From contig JAABTJ010000021.1 in NCBI GenBank assembly GCA_011389935.1, positions 1 through 53,135 on the forward strand: a stretch of 53,135 nt of DNA, written 5' to 3'. Below the pieces are notes generated by a model that was not told the origin of the DNA, searched no databases, and saw nothing but the letters and a program-made list of their open reading frames with translations. This DNA is from Desulfobacteraceae bacterium (GTDB lineage: Bacteria > Desulfobacterota > Desulfobacteria > Desulfobacterales > Desulfosalsimonadaceae). The position numbers and the translations under genes were made by a program. Positions 15,544 to 25,638 of the stretch are shown here, piece by piece (the first letter of the stretch is position 1; each line of letters opens with the position of its first letter).

Positions 15544-16919
15544 GAAGGGTTTTTCGTTTTTAGATAGCTTTGGGCGAATGCCAGGGCATTTTTCTTGCTG
15601 GTGATGCTTCCGGAGAGCCTTTGTATCTCGATTTTTTCCAGGATTTCGGCGATAAGGGGAGAAGGGGGGAGGCCGAACCGGTTGATCAGATCATGGCCCG
15701 TGATCAGCGGCGGATTTTGGGTTTCCGGATAAAACGAATCGAAGCAGGCCGATATTGTTTCCCGTGCGAATGCCGCGACCCCGGAAATGTCACGGTCTGT
15801 GCCCTTTCCCATCATATCGGCGGCATAAAGAACCAGTATGTCGGTTGTAAAGGGTGCTGTCCGCATGAAAAAGCGGGTCCGGGCAAGATTCTTGTTCCGC
15901 CCTGCAGACATCGCGGTAAACAGGAACATGGGGCGCAGATGGTGCAGAATCAGAAAAGACACATACTGTTTCTGGCGGGTGGAAAAGTGCAGCCGGTCGC
16001 TGATATTGCGCGATATGGCGCAGCCGGTGGTTTCATGGCCGTAAAAATGGGTTTTCCCCTGTTCATCGACACGGCAGGCCTTGGGCTTTCCAATATCGTG
16101 GAGAAGCGCTGCGTGCTTGATGAGCCCGATGCCAGCCGTATCATGGATTAGTTCCGCGTTGCCGCAGCGATCAGAGAGACGCGGCATATCGAGCTCCAGC
16201 ATGTTTTCCAGATGACCGTATACGGAAAGGGCGTGTTCAAACACGTCAAAGGCGTGGTGCGCATTCCGGGGGCATTCTTTCATGGGGGGCAATTCCGGGA
16301 AAATGGCAGCAAGCAGACCCGTTTCTTCCATTTTTCGTATGTGGGCGAAACTGCCGGGCGCGGAGAGCAGCTTGATCCATTCCTCTCGGATACGCTCCCC
16401 TGCCATTGTTTTAATGGCGTCCGCGTTGTTTTTGATTTCCTCCAGGGTGTCGGGGGAAATATCAAAACCGAGCGCCGCGGCAATCCGGAACGCTCTCAGC
16501 ATCCGTAAAGGGTCGCTTGTAAATGCCGCCGGGCAAACCATGCGGACAATCCCCTTGTCCAGGTCTGAAATTCCGTTTGCGGGATCAATGAGTTCTCCGG
16601 TGCACACATCAAAAGCCATTGCATTGATGGTAAAATCGCGCCGGGCAAGGTCTTCGGCCACGCTGGAACCTTTTGCCGGCGATATGTCATAGGTGTCGGA
16701 GCCGGCAATTACCCGGTATATCCGTTTATCCGGCTTTCCGATTTTAATGACCCGGCTGCCAGCCCTCCGCCCGATCGTTTCGGCGACCTCCCGTGCATCC
16801 TCCATGACTGCGATATCGTGGTCTTTCGGCGCCTCCCCCCGCAGGGCATCCCGCACGCTGCCGCCGACAATATAAATTCCTTTTTGTTTTGGAATAAAAT
16901 TTAGGTTGAAATTATGCAT
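15540..16919 (-). CDS. cca: tRNA nucleotidyltransferase / poly(A) polymerase family with HD domain
   Basis: A 459-residue class II nucleotidyltransferase. The head has IVGGSVRDALRG near residue 17 and the metal-binding DHDIAV near 33, then RRDFTINAMAFD near 93 and DPLRMLRAFRIAAALGF near 137. An HD phosphohydrolase domain follows (HAALLHDIGKPKA near 267, HLR later). CCA-adding enzymes of the E. coli type have this order, as do poly(A) polymerases, and the sequence does not decide between them. The tRNA in this window already encodes CCA, so a repair role would be expected. It is divergent from coaE with only 79 nt between. Confidence 0.85.
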   Translation of the reverse strand: MHNFNLNFIPKQKGIYIVGGSVRDALRGEAPKDHDIAVMEDAREVAETIGRRAGSRVIKIGKPDKRIYRVIAGSDTYDISPAKGSSVAEDLARRDFTINAMAFDVCTGELIDPANGISDLDKGIVRMVCPAAFTSDPLRMLRAFRIAAALGFDISPDTLEEIKNNADAIKTMAGERIREEWIKLLSAPGSFAHIRKMEETGLLAAIFPELPPMKECPRNAHHAFDVFEHALSVYGHLENMLELDMPRLSDRCGNAELIHDTAGIGLIKHAALLHDIGKPKACRVDEQGKTHFYGHETTGCAISRNISDRLHFSTRQKQYVSFLILHHLRPMFLFTAMSAGRNKNLARTRFFMRTAPFTTDILVLYAADMMGKGTDRDISGVAAFARETISACFDSFYPETQNPPLITGHDLINRFGLPPSPLIAEILEKIEIQRLSGSITSKKNALAFAQSYLKTKNPS

Positions 16920-16998
16920 TTTCTTAGGTAAAGGTGTCTTTTTTATTTTAAAGGGTTCTCCTTACTCCCCCGTCACGGTCATTTGACATAACGGCCCA

Positions 16999-17637
16999 AT
17001 GATTACAAATACAAGTGAAAATGGAAAAAGTAAAGACGGAAGACCGTTCAGGATTGCCGTGACCGGCGGCATCGGCTCGGGAAAAACGATTGTCTGCCGT
17101 CGCCTGGCGGAAAAAGGCCTTGTCGTGGTAAGTACGGACGAGCTTTCGCGGCTCGCTGTTGCCCCGGGAACCGAGGCGCACGCTCAAATCGCGGAACATT
17201 TCGGGAACCGGGTGCTCATGGAAGACCAAAGCATTGATCGATCGGCCCTTCGCCGTATCATCAGCGCCGACCCGGAAGCGAAAAAAGCGCTTGAAAGCTT
17301 TGTCCATCCGGAGGTGCTTCGGCAGATGGTCGCAATCATCGACGATGCGGCGAAAAAAGGGGAGCCTCTGGTGGTCGTGGAGGTGCCGCTGCTGTTTGAA
17401 TCCGGCTTTGATGCATGGTTTGACCGCGTGATCCTGGTGAGCGTGACGCCGGAGCGCCGCATTGAACGGATCATGGCCCGAGACGGCGTTGCCCGCGAGG
17501 AGGCGCTTGCCATGATGAAAATCCAGATGCCCGAAGATGAAAAACGCAAACGGGCCGATTTTGTCATCGACAACAACGGCACCGAAACAGACACCCTGCT
17601 TTCAGTGGACCGGCTCTACGAACAATTGATCGCATGA
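16999..17637 (+). CDS. coaE: Dephospho-CoA kinase
   Basis: Last step of coenzyme A synthesis. The 212 residues have the P-loop VTGGIGSGKTIVCRRL near residue 21, the substrate-binding FVHPEVLRQM near 100 and VVVEVPLLFESGFDAWFDRVILV near 119. Compared with E. coli CoaE it has about 15 extra residues before the P-loop. No clear ribosome site precedes the ATG; a TTGACA lies only 10 nt upstream, so the true start and transcript start are uncertain. The stop lies in a short tandem GATCGCAT repeat. Confidence 0.92.
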   Translation: MITNTSENGKSKDGRPFRIAVTGGIGSGKTIVCRRLAEKGLVVVSTDELSRLAVAPGTEAHAQIAEHFGNRVLMEDQSIDRSALRRIISADPEAKKALESFVHPEVLRQMVAIIDDAAKKGEPLVVVEVPLLFESGFDAWFDRVILVSVTPERRIERIMARDGVAREEALAMMKIQMPEDEKRKRADFVIDNNGTETDTLLSVDRLYEQLIA

Positions 17638-17996
17638 TCGCATGATCGCAAATATCAGGAAAAAAGACAAAAATGGTTGACATGCAGCTTTTTGAGTAAT
17701 ATTGTTATGGGAAAAACGTACCTGCCCCATACTGGTCTTGGTTGCGCTTGATTCCTACTTGCACATGCAAATATCATGTATACAGGCCTCATAACACCTT
17801 TAAATTATTTTTAGAACACGAATAGCATTTACGTTATTCCTGATTCCTGTCAAGGCAATAATCAACCGTGATCTGCGAAATGATGTACCGGTATATGGTG
17901 AAGCCGATAAGGCAATCATTGGATGTATCGTCCAGAAACCATTGTAAAATTTGTTGCGACTGCCGGAAATATTTTGAATTGGAGACGCTTGCATAA
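17638..17996 (+). other. Intergenic region and long leader before rho
   Basis: 359 nt with no credible gene; a 64-codon frame on the minus strand has no ribosome site or recognisable product. It starts with a GATCGCAT tandem, contains the promoter at 17677-17705, and leaves a leader of about 285 nt before rho. A long leader fits known autoregulation of rho by its own termination activity, but no specific attenuator is visible. Confidence 0.6.
17677..17705 (+). promoter_or_regulatory. Sigma70-type promoter for rho
   Basis: Perfect -35 TTGACA (17677-17682), 17-nt spacer, -10 TATTGT (17700-17705). Correctly oriented for rho. Confidence 0.65.
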
Positions 17997-19244
17997 ATGA
18001 ATATTGATGATTTAAAGAACAAAAAAATCAGTGAATTAACCCGGATGGCGAAGAAATTCAACATCGAAAACGTCGGTCGGATGCGCAAGCAGGAGTTGAT
18101 TTTTTCACTCCTCCAGGCGCATATCGAAAAAAACGGGTTGATTTACGGGGAAGGCACGCTGGAAATCCTGCCGGACGGATTCGGTTTTTTGCGTTCGCAT
18201 GACTGCAATTATCTTCCGGGTCCGGATGATATCTACGTGTCCCCTTCCCAGATCAGGCGCTTTAACCTGAAGACGGGGGATACGGTTTCCGGGCAGATCC
18301 GTCAGCCCAAAGAGTCCGAGCGGTACTTCGCGCTGTTGAAGGTCGAAGCCATCAACTTCGAAGAGCCCGAGGTTGCCCGGGACAAAATTCTGTTCGACAA
18401 CCTGACGCCCCTGTTTCCGGAAAAGAAGATCAAACTCGAACTCGAAAAAAACGAGTTTTCAACCCGCATAATGGACATGATGACGCCCATCGGCTTCGGC
18501 CAGCGCGGCCTTATTGTTTCCCCGCCGCGTACCGGCAAGACCATTCTTCTGAAAAACATCGCCAACAGCATGATCGGCAACCACAAGAACATTGTGCCTT
18601 TCGTGGTGTTGATTGACGAGCGCCCGGAAGAGGTAACGGATATGCAGCGCTCGGTCAATGCCGAAGTCGTCAGTTCCACGTTTGACGAACCCGCTGAACG
18701 GCATGTGCAGGTCGCTGAAATGGTCATTGAAAAAGCAAAACGGCTCGTGGAGCACAAAAAACACGTGATCATACTCCTCGACAGTATCACGCGGCTGGCC
18801 CGGGCCTATAATGCCACCATGCCTTCTTCCGGCAAGCTGCTGTCCGGCGGTGTGGATGCCAATGCGCTTCACCGGCCGAAGCGGTTTTTCGGCGCGGCAA
18901 GGAATATCGAGGAGGGGGGGAGTCTCACCATTATTGCAACGGCCCTGATTGACACGGGGAGCCGCATGGATGAGGTCATTTTCGAGGAATTCAAGGGTAC
19001 AGGGAACATGGAACTCCACCTCGACAGAAAACTGTCGGATCGCCGCATTTACCCCTCGATAGACATCAACCGTTCCGGTACGCGGAAAGAGGAGCTCCTC
19101 CTTGACAGCGAGACGATCAATCGGGTATGGATACTGCGAAAACTGCTGGCCCCGTTAAATCCTATTGACAGCATGGAATTTTTGCTGGATAAGATGAGGG
19201 GCACGAAAACCAACAAGGAGTTCATGGATTCGATGAATTCCTGA
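17997..19244 (+). CDS. rho: Transcription termination factor Rho
   Basis: Hexameric RNA helicase that ends transcription. The 415 residues have an N-terminal helical domain, the RNA-binding cold-shock-like domain (GFGFLRS near 61, [16 protein letters not shown] near 80), and the ATPase with Walker [12 protein letters not shown] near 176, [14 protein letters not shown] near 260 (Walker B), and the Q/R-loop region [24 protein letters not shown] near 281. It lacks the long N-terminal inserts seen in some phyla. The ATG is preceded by GGAGACG. rpmE follows after 70 nt, an arrangement common in proteobacteria. Confidence 0.96.
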   Translation: MNIDDLKNKKISELTRMAKKFNIENVGRMRKQELIFSLLQAHIEKNGLIYGEGTLEILPDGFGFLRSHDCNYLPGPDDIYVSPSQIRRFNLKTGDTVSGQIRQPKESERYFALLKVEAINFEEPEVARDKILFDNLTPLFPEKKIKLELEKNEFSTRIMDMMTPIGFGQRGLIVSPPRTGKTILLKNIANSMIGNHKNIVPFVVLIDERPEEVTDMQRSVNAEVVSSTFDEPAERHVQVAEMVIEKAKRLVEHKKHVIILLDSITRLARAYNATMPSSGKLLSGGVDANALHRPKRFFGAARNIEEGGSLTIIATALIDTGSRMDEVIFEEFKGTGNMELHLDRKLSDRRIYPSIDINRSGTRKEELLLDSETINRVWILRKLLAPLNPIDSMEFLLDKMRGTKTNKEFMDSMNS

Positions 19245-19314
19245 CGGCTTGCAAGATGCGCATTTGATGTTATATTCTGTGTGAATGAATCGCAAAACAT
19301 AAGGAAGGTTTGTT

Positions 19315-19524
19315 ATGAAAAAGGATATCCATCCCAAGTATACAGAAACCAAAGCAAGGTGTGCATGCGGGAATGAAATTCTCGTCGGTTCGACAAAGGA
19401 AAATATCAGCGTTGAAATCTGCTCCAAGTGCCATCCGTTTTACACGGGAAAGCAGAAACTGGTCGACTCGGCCGGGCGTATTGAGCGTTTCCGCCGGAAA
19501 TATGCGAAATTTCAAAATCAGTAG
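19315..19524 (+). CDS. rpmE: 50S ribosomal protein L31 (zinc form)
   Basis: A 69-residue L31 that retains the zinc ligands: CAC at 16-18 and CSKC at 36-39 (C+ form). It opens MKKDIHPKY and has the conserved [28 protein letters not shown] sits 6 nt before the ATG. The gene is followed by a good terminator. Confidence 0.95.
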   Translation: MKKDIHPKYTETKARCACGNEILVGSTKENISVEICSKCHPFYTGKQKLVDSAGRIERFRRKYAKFQNQ

Positions 19525-19549
19525 CACCCTGCAAAGCACAACCATTGAA

Positions 19550-19601
19550 TCCGGCCCGCGGCGAAGTTTTTTTCTGATTGCTGCGAGGCCGGACTTTTTT
19601 A
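19550..19601 (+). terminator. Intrinsic terminator after rpmE
   Basis: Arms TCCGGCC (19550-19556) and GGCCGGA (19587-19593), with further inner GC pairing, are followed by CTTTTTT. It ends the rho-rpmE unit about 25 nt after the rpmE stop. Confidence 0.75.
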
Positions 19602-19627
19602 TTCTTACTAATTTATGTATTTTTGTA

Positions 19628-19703
19628 TAGACACGATCAATAGGGGCACTCCCTACGAGGTCTCTCTGATCATCATGCCTATTGATAAATGCAAAGAATT
19701 GTA
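19628..19703. repeat. Interspersed repeat R2, shortened copy
   Basis: Contains a reduced form of the R2 hairpin (taggggcactccctacg) followed by a 41-nt tail, tctctgatcatcatgcctat through tgcaaagaattgta. The same tail follows the full hairpin at 32784-32827 with only a few differences. It abuts the prfA start region, leaving about 20 nt. Confidence 0.75.
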
Positions 19704-19723
19704 CGTGAACGGATCATAAAACC

Positions 19724-20830
19724 ATGTCTTTTCTGGATCGCCTCATCGGTTTTGAACAAAGGTATATCGAGCTGGAACAGCTGCTCAGCGACCCCGCGGT
19801 TGTCTCCGATCGTGAACTGTTTACCCGATACGCGCGCGAACACGCCGAGTTGGGGAAGATCGTGGCCGCATACCGGGAATACCGACAGGTGACCGGCGAA
19901 CTTGAGGAAAGCCGGGAACTGTTAAATGATGCCGACCATGAAATCAAGGAGCTGGCCCGCGGGGAAATTGAAACATTGACCCTCCAGAAAGAAAACCTGG
20001 AAACCGAGCTGAAAAAGCTGCTGATTCCCAAAGACCCCAATGATGAAAAAAACGTCCTGCTGGAAATCCGTGCCGGTACCGGGGGGGAGGAGGCGGCCTT
20101 GTTTGCGGGGGACCTTTTCCGCATGTACAGCCGGTATGCTGAAAACCGGCGCTGGAAAATCGATATCATGTCCGCCCACTGGACCGATTCCGGCGGTTTC
20201 AAGGAAGTTATCGCGATGGTTACGGGCAACGCCGCCTACAGCCACCTGAAGTATGAAAGCGGCACCCACCGGGTGCAGCGGGTTCCGTCAACAGAGGCCC
20301 AGGGGCGCATTCATACGTCGGCCGTCACGGTTGCGGTCCTGCCCGAGGCGGAAGATGTGGAGGTCGAAGTCGACCCCAACGACCTCAAGGTCGATGTTTT
20401 CCGTTCGTCCGGCCCGGGGGGGCAGTCCGTGAACACCACTGATTCAGCGGTCCGGCTCACCCATCTTCCCACCGGCCTGGTTGTGATCTGCCAGGATGAA
20501 AAGTCCCAGCACAAAAACAAGGCCAAGGCGTTAAAAGTTCTCCGGGCGCGGCTGTATGATATCCAGATGCAGGAGCAAAACGACAAAATCTCCCAGGACC
20601 GGAAAAACCAGGTCGGCAGCGGAGACAGAAGCGAGAGAATCCGCACCTATAATTTTCCCCAGGCAAGAGTGACGGATCACCGGATCGGGTTGACGCTCTA
20701 CAAGCTCGACCAGATTCTGGCCGGTGATATCGATGAAATCATCAACGAGCTTGCAGCCTATAATCAGGCCCGGGCAATCGAAAATGCAGAAGCAGATCTT
20801 GCAGAAAGCGCTTCAGTGGACCATTCTTGA
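19724..20830 (+). CDS. prfA: Peptide chain release factor 1
   Basis: Recognises UAA and UAG stop codons. The 368 residues carry the GGQ loop in [15 protein letters not shown] near residue 226 and the PxT codon-reading tripeptide as Pro-Ser-Thr in [14 protein letters not shown] near 187. RF1 usually has Pro-Ala-Thr or Pro-Val-Thr, so this remains within PxT. RF1 rather than RF2 follows from PxT in place of SPF. Using UGA for Sec in selD would therefore compete with RF2, not this protein. prmC, whose product methylates the GGQ glutamine, overlaps its 3' end. Confidence 0.96.
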   Translation: MSFLDRLIGFEQRYIELEQLLSDPAVVSDRELFTRYAREHAELGKIVAAYREYRQVTGELEESRELLNDADHEIKELARGEIETLTLQKENLETELKKLLIPKDPNDEKNVLLEIRAGTGGEEAALFAGDLFRMYSRYAENRRWKIDIMSAHWTDSGGFKEVIAMVTGNAAYSHLKYESGTHRVQRVPSTEAQGRIHTSAVTVAVLPEAEDVEVEVDPNDLKVDVFRSSGPGGQSVNTTDSAVRLTHLPTGLVVICQDEKSQHKNKAKALKVLRARLYDIQMQEQNDKISQDRKNQVGSGDRSERIRTYNFPQARVTDHRIGLTLYKLDQILAGDIDEIINELAAYNQARAIENAEADLAESASVDHS

Positions 20831-21683
20831 CGTTCTTCAGTGGACCGCCGATTATTTTTCCTCTCATTATATAGACAGCCCCCGGTTGACGGCGGAAATT
20901 CTTCTGGCTGAAACGCTTGGTATCGACAGGGTAGGGCTCTACGTCCGGTTTGACCAGCCGCTGTCGGAAAATGAGCGGAACCGGTTCCGGGAGATGGTCA
21001 AACGGCGAATCCAGAGGGAGCCCGTGGCGTATATAACAGGCCGGAAGGACTTCTGGAAAATTACCCTCGCGGTTACCCCCGATGTATTGATCCCCCGGCC
21101 TGAAACGGAAATTCTGGTGGAAACGGCGCTCGAAACGATGCCGGACGCACCGGAAAGGCCCTTGTGCATCCTTGACATGGGAACCGGATCCGGCGCCATT
21201 GTCATAAGCCTTGCCCATTCCCTGCCCGGCCCCCGTTATTTCGCCTCGGATATTTCCCGTTCCGCCCTGCGCATCGCTTTTGGCAATGCCGTCTTGAACA
21301 ACGTGTCGGACCGGATCGCTTTTTTTGCCTCCCGGTGGTTTGACGCCGTTTCTCCGTCATTCGCGTTTGACATGATCGTGTCCAATCCGCCCTATATTCC
21401 GTCGGCCCAGGTGCCCCATCTCCCTCCTGAAATTTCGCATTACGAGCCGGCACAAGCCCTTGACGGCGACAGGGACGGCCTGCGCGATATTTTCATCCTG
21501 GTCTCCCAGGCGCCCGGGTTTCTATCGCCAGGCGGCCTCCTGCTGTTGGAGATCGGCCATGACCAGAAGCCGGCCGTCGAAGGGATGGTCCAGGATCATC
21601 CGGATTGGGCCGATTTGTCTTTCCGGCAGGATTACGCGGGGCATGAACGCGTGGCTGTCTTCACGCGGAGTTCCGGCAATTGA
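20784..21683 (+). CDS. prmC: Release factor glutamine methyltransferase
   Basis: Methylates the GGQ glutamine of RF1 and RF2. About 299 residues: N-terminal helical domain ([15 protein letters not shown] near 34, [14 protein letters not shown] near 79), then the AdoMet fold with [15 protein letters not shown] near 130 and the signature [10 protein letters not shown] near 199. I use the ATG at 20784, overlapping prfA by 47 nt. The frame is open further upstream inside prfA, but these parts do not resemble PrmC. Overlap with its substrate gene suggests translational coupling. The R1 repeat follows. Confidence 0.92.
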   Translation: MQKQILQKALQWTILDVLQWTADYFSSHYIDSPRLTAEILLAETLGIDRVGLYVRFDQPLSENERNRFREMVKRRIQREPVAYITGRKDFWKITLAVTPDVLIPRPETEILVETALETMPDAPERPLCILDMGTGSGAIVISLAHSLPGPRYFASDISRSALRIAFGNAVLNNVSDRIAFFASRWFDAVSPSFAFDMIVSNPPYIPSAQVPHLPPEISHYEPAQALDGDRDGLRDIFILVSQAPGFLSPGGLLLLEIGHDQKPAVEGMVQDHPDWADLSFRQDYAGHERVAVFTRSSGN

Positions 21684-21752
21684 AGCGCAACACAGTAGAT
21701 GGGACTTTTACCGTAGCCATCAAATTTGATGAGCTCGTAAAAGACGGTTTTG

Positions 21753-21879
21753 GACGGCAAAGTAAAAAGTTCAAGATCAAGGCGCGTGCAATTTTATAAG
21801 AATTGAGAGTACTTATCCGTACGTGAGATTCTTCAAAGATTGTGCGCAACGCAGATATTGGGCTTTTTACTTTGCCGGC
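21753..21879. repeat. Interspersed palindromic repeat R1, copy 2
   Basis: Same 127-bp length as copy 1 (12230-12356), in the opposite orientation, with shared blocks ttcaagatcaaggcgcgtgc, gtacgtgagattcttcaaag and tgcgcaacgcagatattggg. Its ends differ (gacggcaaag / ctttgccggc), preserving the inverted symmetry. This compensatory change suggests that symmetry itself is selected or is templated. It lies in the 353-nt gap between prmC and rpsB. Confidence 0.87.
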
Positions 21880-21898
21880 AAATTTGGATTGCTATAAT
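21872..21898 (+). promoter_or_regulatory. Possible promoter for rpsB, at the edge of repeat R1
   Basis: A perfect TATAAT (21893-21898) with a poor -35 (TTGCCG, 15 nt upstream) lying in the end of the R1 repeat. It would give a leader of about 130 nt before rpsB, which could hold S2 autoregulation; no motif is certain. Confidence 0.35.
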
Positions 21899-22036
21899 AA
21901 ATTTTGTCTGCTACAGTACCGTGATTTATTAAATTAATGCCACACGCTTTTGGACCGGGGGCTGGGTGCTTTTTACAAGGTGGGCCTTTCGGAATGACAA
22001 AAGCGGCGGTTTCAAACCCAACAAAGGAGTTGTAGA

Positions 22037-22921
22037 ATGGCTTATGTAACAATGAAGGAAATGCTTGAAGCCGGTGTCCATTTCGGTCACCAGACGAGAA
22101 AGTGGAACCCGAAGATGAAAAAATATATCTTTGGGGCCAGAAACGGCATCTACATCGTCGATTTGCAGCAGACGGTGCGGATGTTCCGGGATGCCCATGA
22201 TTTTATTCTGAAAACCGTGGAAAGCGGCAAATCCGTTCTTTTTGTCGGCACCAAGAAGCAGGCCCGGGAATCCATATATGAAGAGGCCAACCGGTGCGAG
22301 ATGTTCTACGTCCACAACCGGTGGGTCGGCGGTATGCTGACCAATTTCCAGACGATCCGCAAAAGCATTGAAAGACTCAATTATCTCAATACCATCGAAA
22401 ACGACGGCACCATCAACATGTATCCCAAAAAAGAGCGGATCGGCATGATGAAGGAGCGGGAAAAGCTCGACAGCACACTCGGAGGAATCCGCTCCATGAA
22501 CGCGCTTCCCGGGGCAATATTTATTATTGATCCCAAGAAAGAAGCCATCGCGGTAAAGGAAGGGCGCCGGCTGGGGATCCCGGTTGTTTCGGTAGTGGAT
22601 ACCAATTGCGACCCGGATATGATCGATTATATTATTCCCGGCAATGATGACGCCATCCGTTCCATCCGGTTGATGGTATCGAAAATGGCCGACGCATGCA
22701 TCGAAGGGGCCGAACGGCTGGCGGAGAAGCGGCAGGCCGAGGCGGACAAGGACGTCGAGGAAATGGCCGGCAAGACCGGCGGCGCGAAAAAAGAGCGCCA
22801 CGTGGTGCAGGACGATGAAAAAGGGCCGGTTGTTGAAGTCATCCGCAAGGCGGTTGCCGGCGAACCGAAAGAGCAGGAAACTGTTGAACCCAGCGAAGAC
22901 GTAGTCAATACAGGAGAATAA
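22037..22921 (+). CDS. rpsB: 30S ribosomal protein S2
   Basis: The 294-residue protein opens with the S2 signature [19 protein letters not shown] and contains [13 protein letters not shown] near residue 94 and [25 protein letters not shown] near 182. The C-terminal 65 residues are an added acidic/basic tail rich in Glu and Lys beyond the usual roughly 240-residue core. AAAGGAG precedes the ATG. It starts the rpsB-tsf-pyrH-frr-uppS-cdsA-dxr-rseP run, a conserved bacterial order. Confidence 0.97.
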   Translation: MAYVTMKEMLEAGVHFGHQTRKWNPKMKKYIFGARNGIYIVDLQQTVRMFRDAHDFILKTVESGKSVLFVGTKKQARESIYEEANRCEMFYVHNRWVGGMLTNFQTIRKSIERLNYLNTIENDGTINMYPKKERIGMMKEREKLDSTLGGIRSMNALPGAIFIIDPKKEAIAVKEGRRLGIPVVSVVDTNCDPDMIDYIIPGNDDAIRSIRLMVSKMADACIEGAERLAEKRQAEADKDVEEMAGKTGGAKKERHVVQDDEKGPVVEVIRKAVAGEPKEQETVEPSEDVVNTGE

Positions 22922-22922
22922 A

Positions 22923-23528
22923 ATGGCTAGCAGCATTAGTGCAGAGATGGTAAAAAAACTCCGGGATCGTTCCGGCGCGGGCATTATGGATTGCAAGGAA
23001 GCGCTCACCGAATGCACCGGCGACCTTGAAAAAGCCGCCGATTATTTGCGGAAAAAAGGCCTTGCAACGGCCAGGAAAAGGGCCGGCAGGGTCGCAGGGG
23101 AAGGCGTTGTCCAATCCTATATTCATATGGGCGGCAAAATCGGGGTTCTCGTCGAAGTCAACTGTGAAACGGACTTTGTTGCCAAAACCGATGAATTCAG
23201 TGAGTTCGCACGAAATATCGCAATGCATATCGCCGCGTCAAACCCCCTTGGGGTGCTGCCGGAAGATATTCCCGAGACACTCATTGAAAGGGAAAAGCAG
23301 ATTTACCGGGAACAGGCCCTTGAGGCGGGGAAACCGGAAAACATGGTCGAAAAAATCGTTGAGGGCAAGATGAACAAGTTCTTCAAGGAGTCCTGCCTCA
23401 TGAACCAACTCTACATCCGGGACACGAACCTGACGATTTCGGATGTGTTAAACGACATGATCGCCAAAACGGGGGAGAAGATAACCATTCACCGTTTCGC
23501 GAGATTCCAGGTGGGCGAAGATCTGTAA
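22923..23528 (+). CDS. tsf: Elongation factor Ts
   Basis: Nucleotide exchange factor for EF-Tu. It has the UBA-like start VKKLRDRSGAGIMDCKEAL (about 10-28) and the TDFVAKTDEF motif near 81. At 201 residues it is a short EF-Ts of the Thermus type, lacking much of the second dimerisation subdomain of the 283-residue E. coli protein. It begins 1 nt after the rpsB stop, with AGGAG in the last codons of rpsB. Confidence 0.96.
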   Translation: MASSISAEMVKKLRDRSGAGIMDCKEALTECTGDLEKAADYLRKKGLATARKRAGRVAGEGVVQSYIHMGGKIGVLVEVNCETDFVAKTDEFSEFARNIAMHIAASNPLGVLPEDIPETLIEREKQIYREQALEAGKPENMVEKIVEGKMNKFFKESCLMNQLYIRDTNLTISDVLNDMIAKTGEKITIHRFARFQVGEDL

Positions 23529-23561
23529 CGGCGCAACCATTAGCGAGCGAGGCGATCGATC

Positions 23562-24284
23562 GTGGAAGAGTCGAAATATCGGCGTGTGCTTTTAAAGCTC
23601 AGTGGCGAAGCCCTGATGGGAGATTCCCAATACGGTATCAATCCCGAAACCCTTGCGTATGTGGCCAACGAAGTTAAGGCCGCCGTTGATCTGGGAGTGG
23701 AAACCGCCCTCGTGGTCGGCGGTGGAAACATTTTCCGGGGAATGGCCGCAAGTTCAAAGGGCATGGACAGGGCGTCTGCGGATTATATCGGCATGCTCGC
23801 CACTGTCATGAACAGCCTGGCCCTCCAGGGCGCCCTTGAAAAGCTGGGCATGCCCACGCGGGTGCTTTCGGCAATATCGATTCACCAGGTATCAGAGCCG
23901 TATATCCGCAGAAAGGCGATCCGCCATCTTGAAAAAGGGCGGGTCGTCATTTTTGCGGCCGGCACAGGAAACCCGTATTTTACCACTGATACGGCCGCGG
24001 TGCTCCGGGCTGCGGAGATCCACGCAGACGTGCTTTTGAAAGCCACGAAGGTCGACGGGGTGTACGATATGGATCCCGTGGGCAATGCGCAGGCGAAGTT
24101 CATCGATTCCATCGATTACATGTCCGTGCTCGAAAGGCGGCTTCATGTCATGGATTCCACCGCCGTATCCCTTGCCATGGAAAACGGTCTTGCAATGATC
24201 GTGTTCAACCTGAAAGCGCCCGGCAATATCCGTAAAGTGATTTGCGGGGATGCAACCATCGGAACGCATATTTCCGACGCTTGA
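23562..24284 (+). CDS. pyrH: Uridylate kinase
   Basis: Phosphorylates UMP to UDP; amino-acid-kinase fold. The 240 residues open with [15 protein letters not shown], have [10 protein letters not shown] near residue 51, [17 protein letters not shown] near 73, and [16 protein letters not shown] near 133. The start is a GTG at 23562 with GAGG upstream. It lies between tsf and frr, its conserved place. Confidence 0.96.
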   Translation: MEESKYRRVLLKLSGEALMGDSQYGINPETLAYVANEVKAAVDLGVETALVVGGGNIFRGMAASSKGMDRASADYIGMLATVMNSLALQGALEKLGMPTRVLSAISIHQVSEPYIRRKAIRHLEKGRVVIFAAGTGNPYFTTDTAAVLRAAEIHADVLLKATKVDGVYDMDPVGNAQAKFIDSIDYMSVLERRLHVMDSTAVSLAMENGLAMIVFNLKAPGNIRKVICGDATIGTHISDA

Positions 24285-24332
24285 ACCGGAAATGCCTGTT
24301 GAAACGAAACTTTAAAAGAATGGTGAGACGCT

Positions 24333-24890
24333 ATGATTGATTCAATTTTCGATGAAGCCAGGGAGAAAATGGAAAAATCGGTGAGTGCCCTGAAAAAGGA
24401 GCTCACGAGAATCAGGACGGGGCGTGCGTCGTTAAGCGTCTTCGATGGTGTCCGGGTGAACTATTACGGAACGCCGACACCGTTGAACCAGATCGCGTCT
24501 CTTTCGGTTCCGGAAAGCCGCTTGATTACCATTCAGCCGTGGGACGCTACTGCGATCAAGGAGATTGAAAAGGCGATTTTAAAGTCCAATCTCGGTCTGA
24601 CGCCGTCCAGCGACGGCAAGATCATTCGCATATCCATCCCCCCCCTTACGGAGGACCGGCGAAAGGAAATCGTCAAGCAGGTCAACAAGATTTGCGAGGA
24701 TTACCGCGTGGCGGTCAGAAATGTCCGCAGGGAAGCCAATGAGATGTTGAAAGCCCTCAAAAAAGATGGGGATGCGTCGGAGGACGAGGTCAAAAAATCG
24801 CTGGATGACATGCAGAAAATGACCGATGAGCATATCAAGCAGATAGACGAGATCTACAAGGAAAAGGAAAAGGAGACCCTTGAAGTCTGA
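24333..24890 (+). CDS. frr: Ribosome recycling factor
   Basis: Splits post-termination ribosomes with EF-G. The 185 residues match the full family length. Typical elements: ELTRIRTGRASLSVFDG near residue 24, YYGTPTPLNQIASL near 45, IQPWDATAIKEIEKAI near 69, and PPLTEDRRKEIVKQV near 103. GGTGAG precedes the ATG. It overlaps uppS by 11 nt. Confidence 0.96.
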   Translation: MIDSIFDEAREKMEKSVSALKKELTRIRTGRASLSVFDGVRVNYYGTPTPLNQIASLSVPESRLITIQPWDATAIKEIEKAILKSNLGLTPSSDGKIIRISIPPLTEDRRKEIVKQVNKICEDYRVAVRNVRREANEMLKALKKDGDASEDEVKKSLDDMQKMTDEHIKQIDEIYKEKEKETLEV

Positions 24891-25620
24891 GGTTTCCGAA
24901 ACGCCGTATGCGGGCGCGCGCCTGCCGCTTCATGTGGCCGTTATCATGGATGGTAACGGCCGCTGGGCGAAAAAGCGGATGTTAAACCGGGTCAAGGGGC
25001 ATGAAAAAGGGGCCGATGCCGTCCGGATGATGATCCGGACGTGCCGGGAAATCGGTATCCGGCATCTGACCCTGTATGCGTTTTCCACGGAAAACTGGCA
25101 GCGTCCGAAAACAGAAGTGAAAGCCCTCATGGAGCTGTTGAAGCGTTTCCTGGCATCGGAAAAGCAGGAAATGATAGACAACCATATCCGGATAAATGTC
25201 ATCGGCGAACTGGACAGGCTGCCCGAAGATCTCGTCGTCAGCATAAAAAAAGCCATGGATGAAACGGCAGACAAAAACGCCATGCAGCTGAACCTGGCCC
25301 TGAGCTATGGCGGCCGCTCCGAGATTGCCATGGCCTGTGCGGAAATTGCGCGCAAGGTAAAAAACGGGGAAGCCGACATCCATGCGATTACCCCCGAATA
25401 TTTCGAAAGACACCTCTATACCGCCGATATCCCGGATCCGGACCTGCTGATCCGGACCGGCGGAGAATACCGCATCAGCAATTTTCTCCTGTGGCAAATC
25501 GCCTATTCGGAACTTTTTATCACCTCTACGCTGTGGCCGGATTTCAGCCGGAAAGAATTCATGGAGATTCTCTCTGATTACAACCGCCGGGAGAGAAGGT
25601 TCGGCCGCGTCGATGATTGA
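24880..25620 (+). CDS. uppS: Undecaprenyl diphosphate synthase (cis-prenyltransferase)
   Basis: Makes the C55 lipid carrier for peptidoglycan. The 246 residues have the diphosphate-binding VAVIMDGNGRWAKKR near residue 18, TLYAFSTENWQRP near 64, LALSYGGRSEI near 141, and DLLIRTGGEYRISNFLLWQ near 188. The start is a TTG at 24880, overlapping the frr end, preceded by AAAGGAG. The next ATG lies within the conserved core, so TTG is needed to keep the N-terminus. Confidence 0.95.
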   Translation: MKSEVSETPYAGARLPLHVAVIMDGNGRWAKKRMLNRVKGHEKGADAVRMMIRTCREIGIRHLTLYAFSTENWQRPKTEVKALMELLKRFLASEKQEMIDNHIRINVIGELDRLPEDLVVSIKKAMDETADKNAMQLNLALSYGGRSEIAMACAEIARKVKNGEADIHAITPEYFERHLYTADIPDPDLLIRTGGEYRISNFLLWQIAYSELFITSTLWPDFSRKEFMEILSDYNRRERRFGRVDD

Positions 25621-25638
25621 AAAGGACGGGAATTCATC

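Noticed and set aside
16983..16988. TTGACA just before coaE as a -35 box
   Set aside because: It is only 10 nt from the ATG, so the -10 would fall inside the gene; likely chance, although a later start cannot be fully excluded.
17630..17651. Tandem GATCGCAT at the coaE stop
   Set aside because: Fewer than three full units; too short to treat as a functional repeat.
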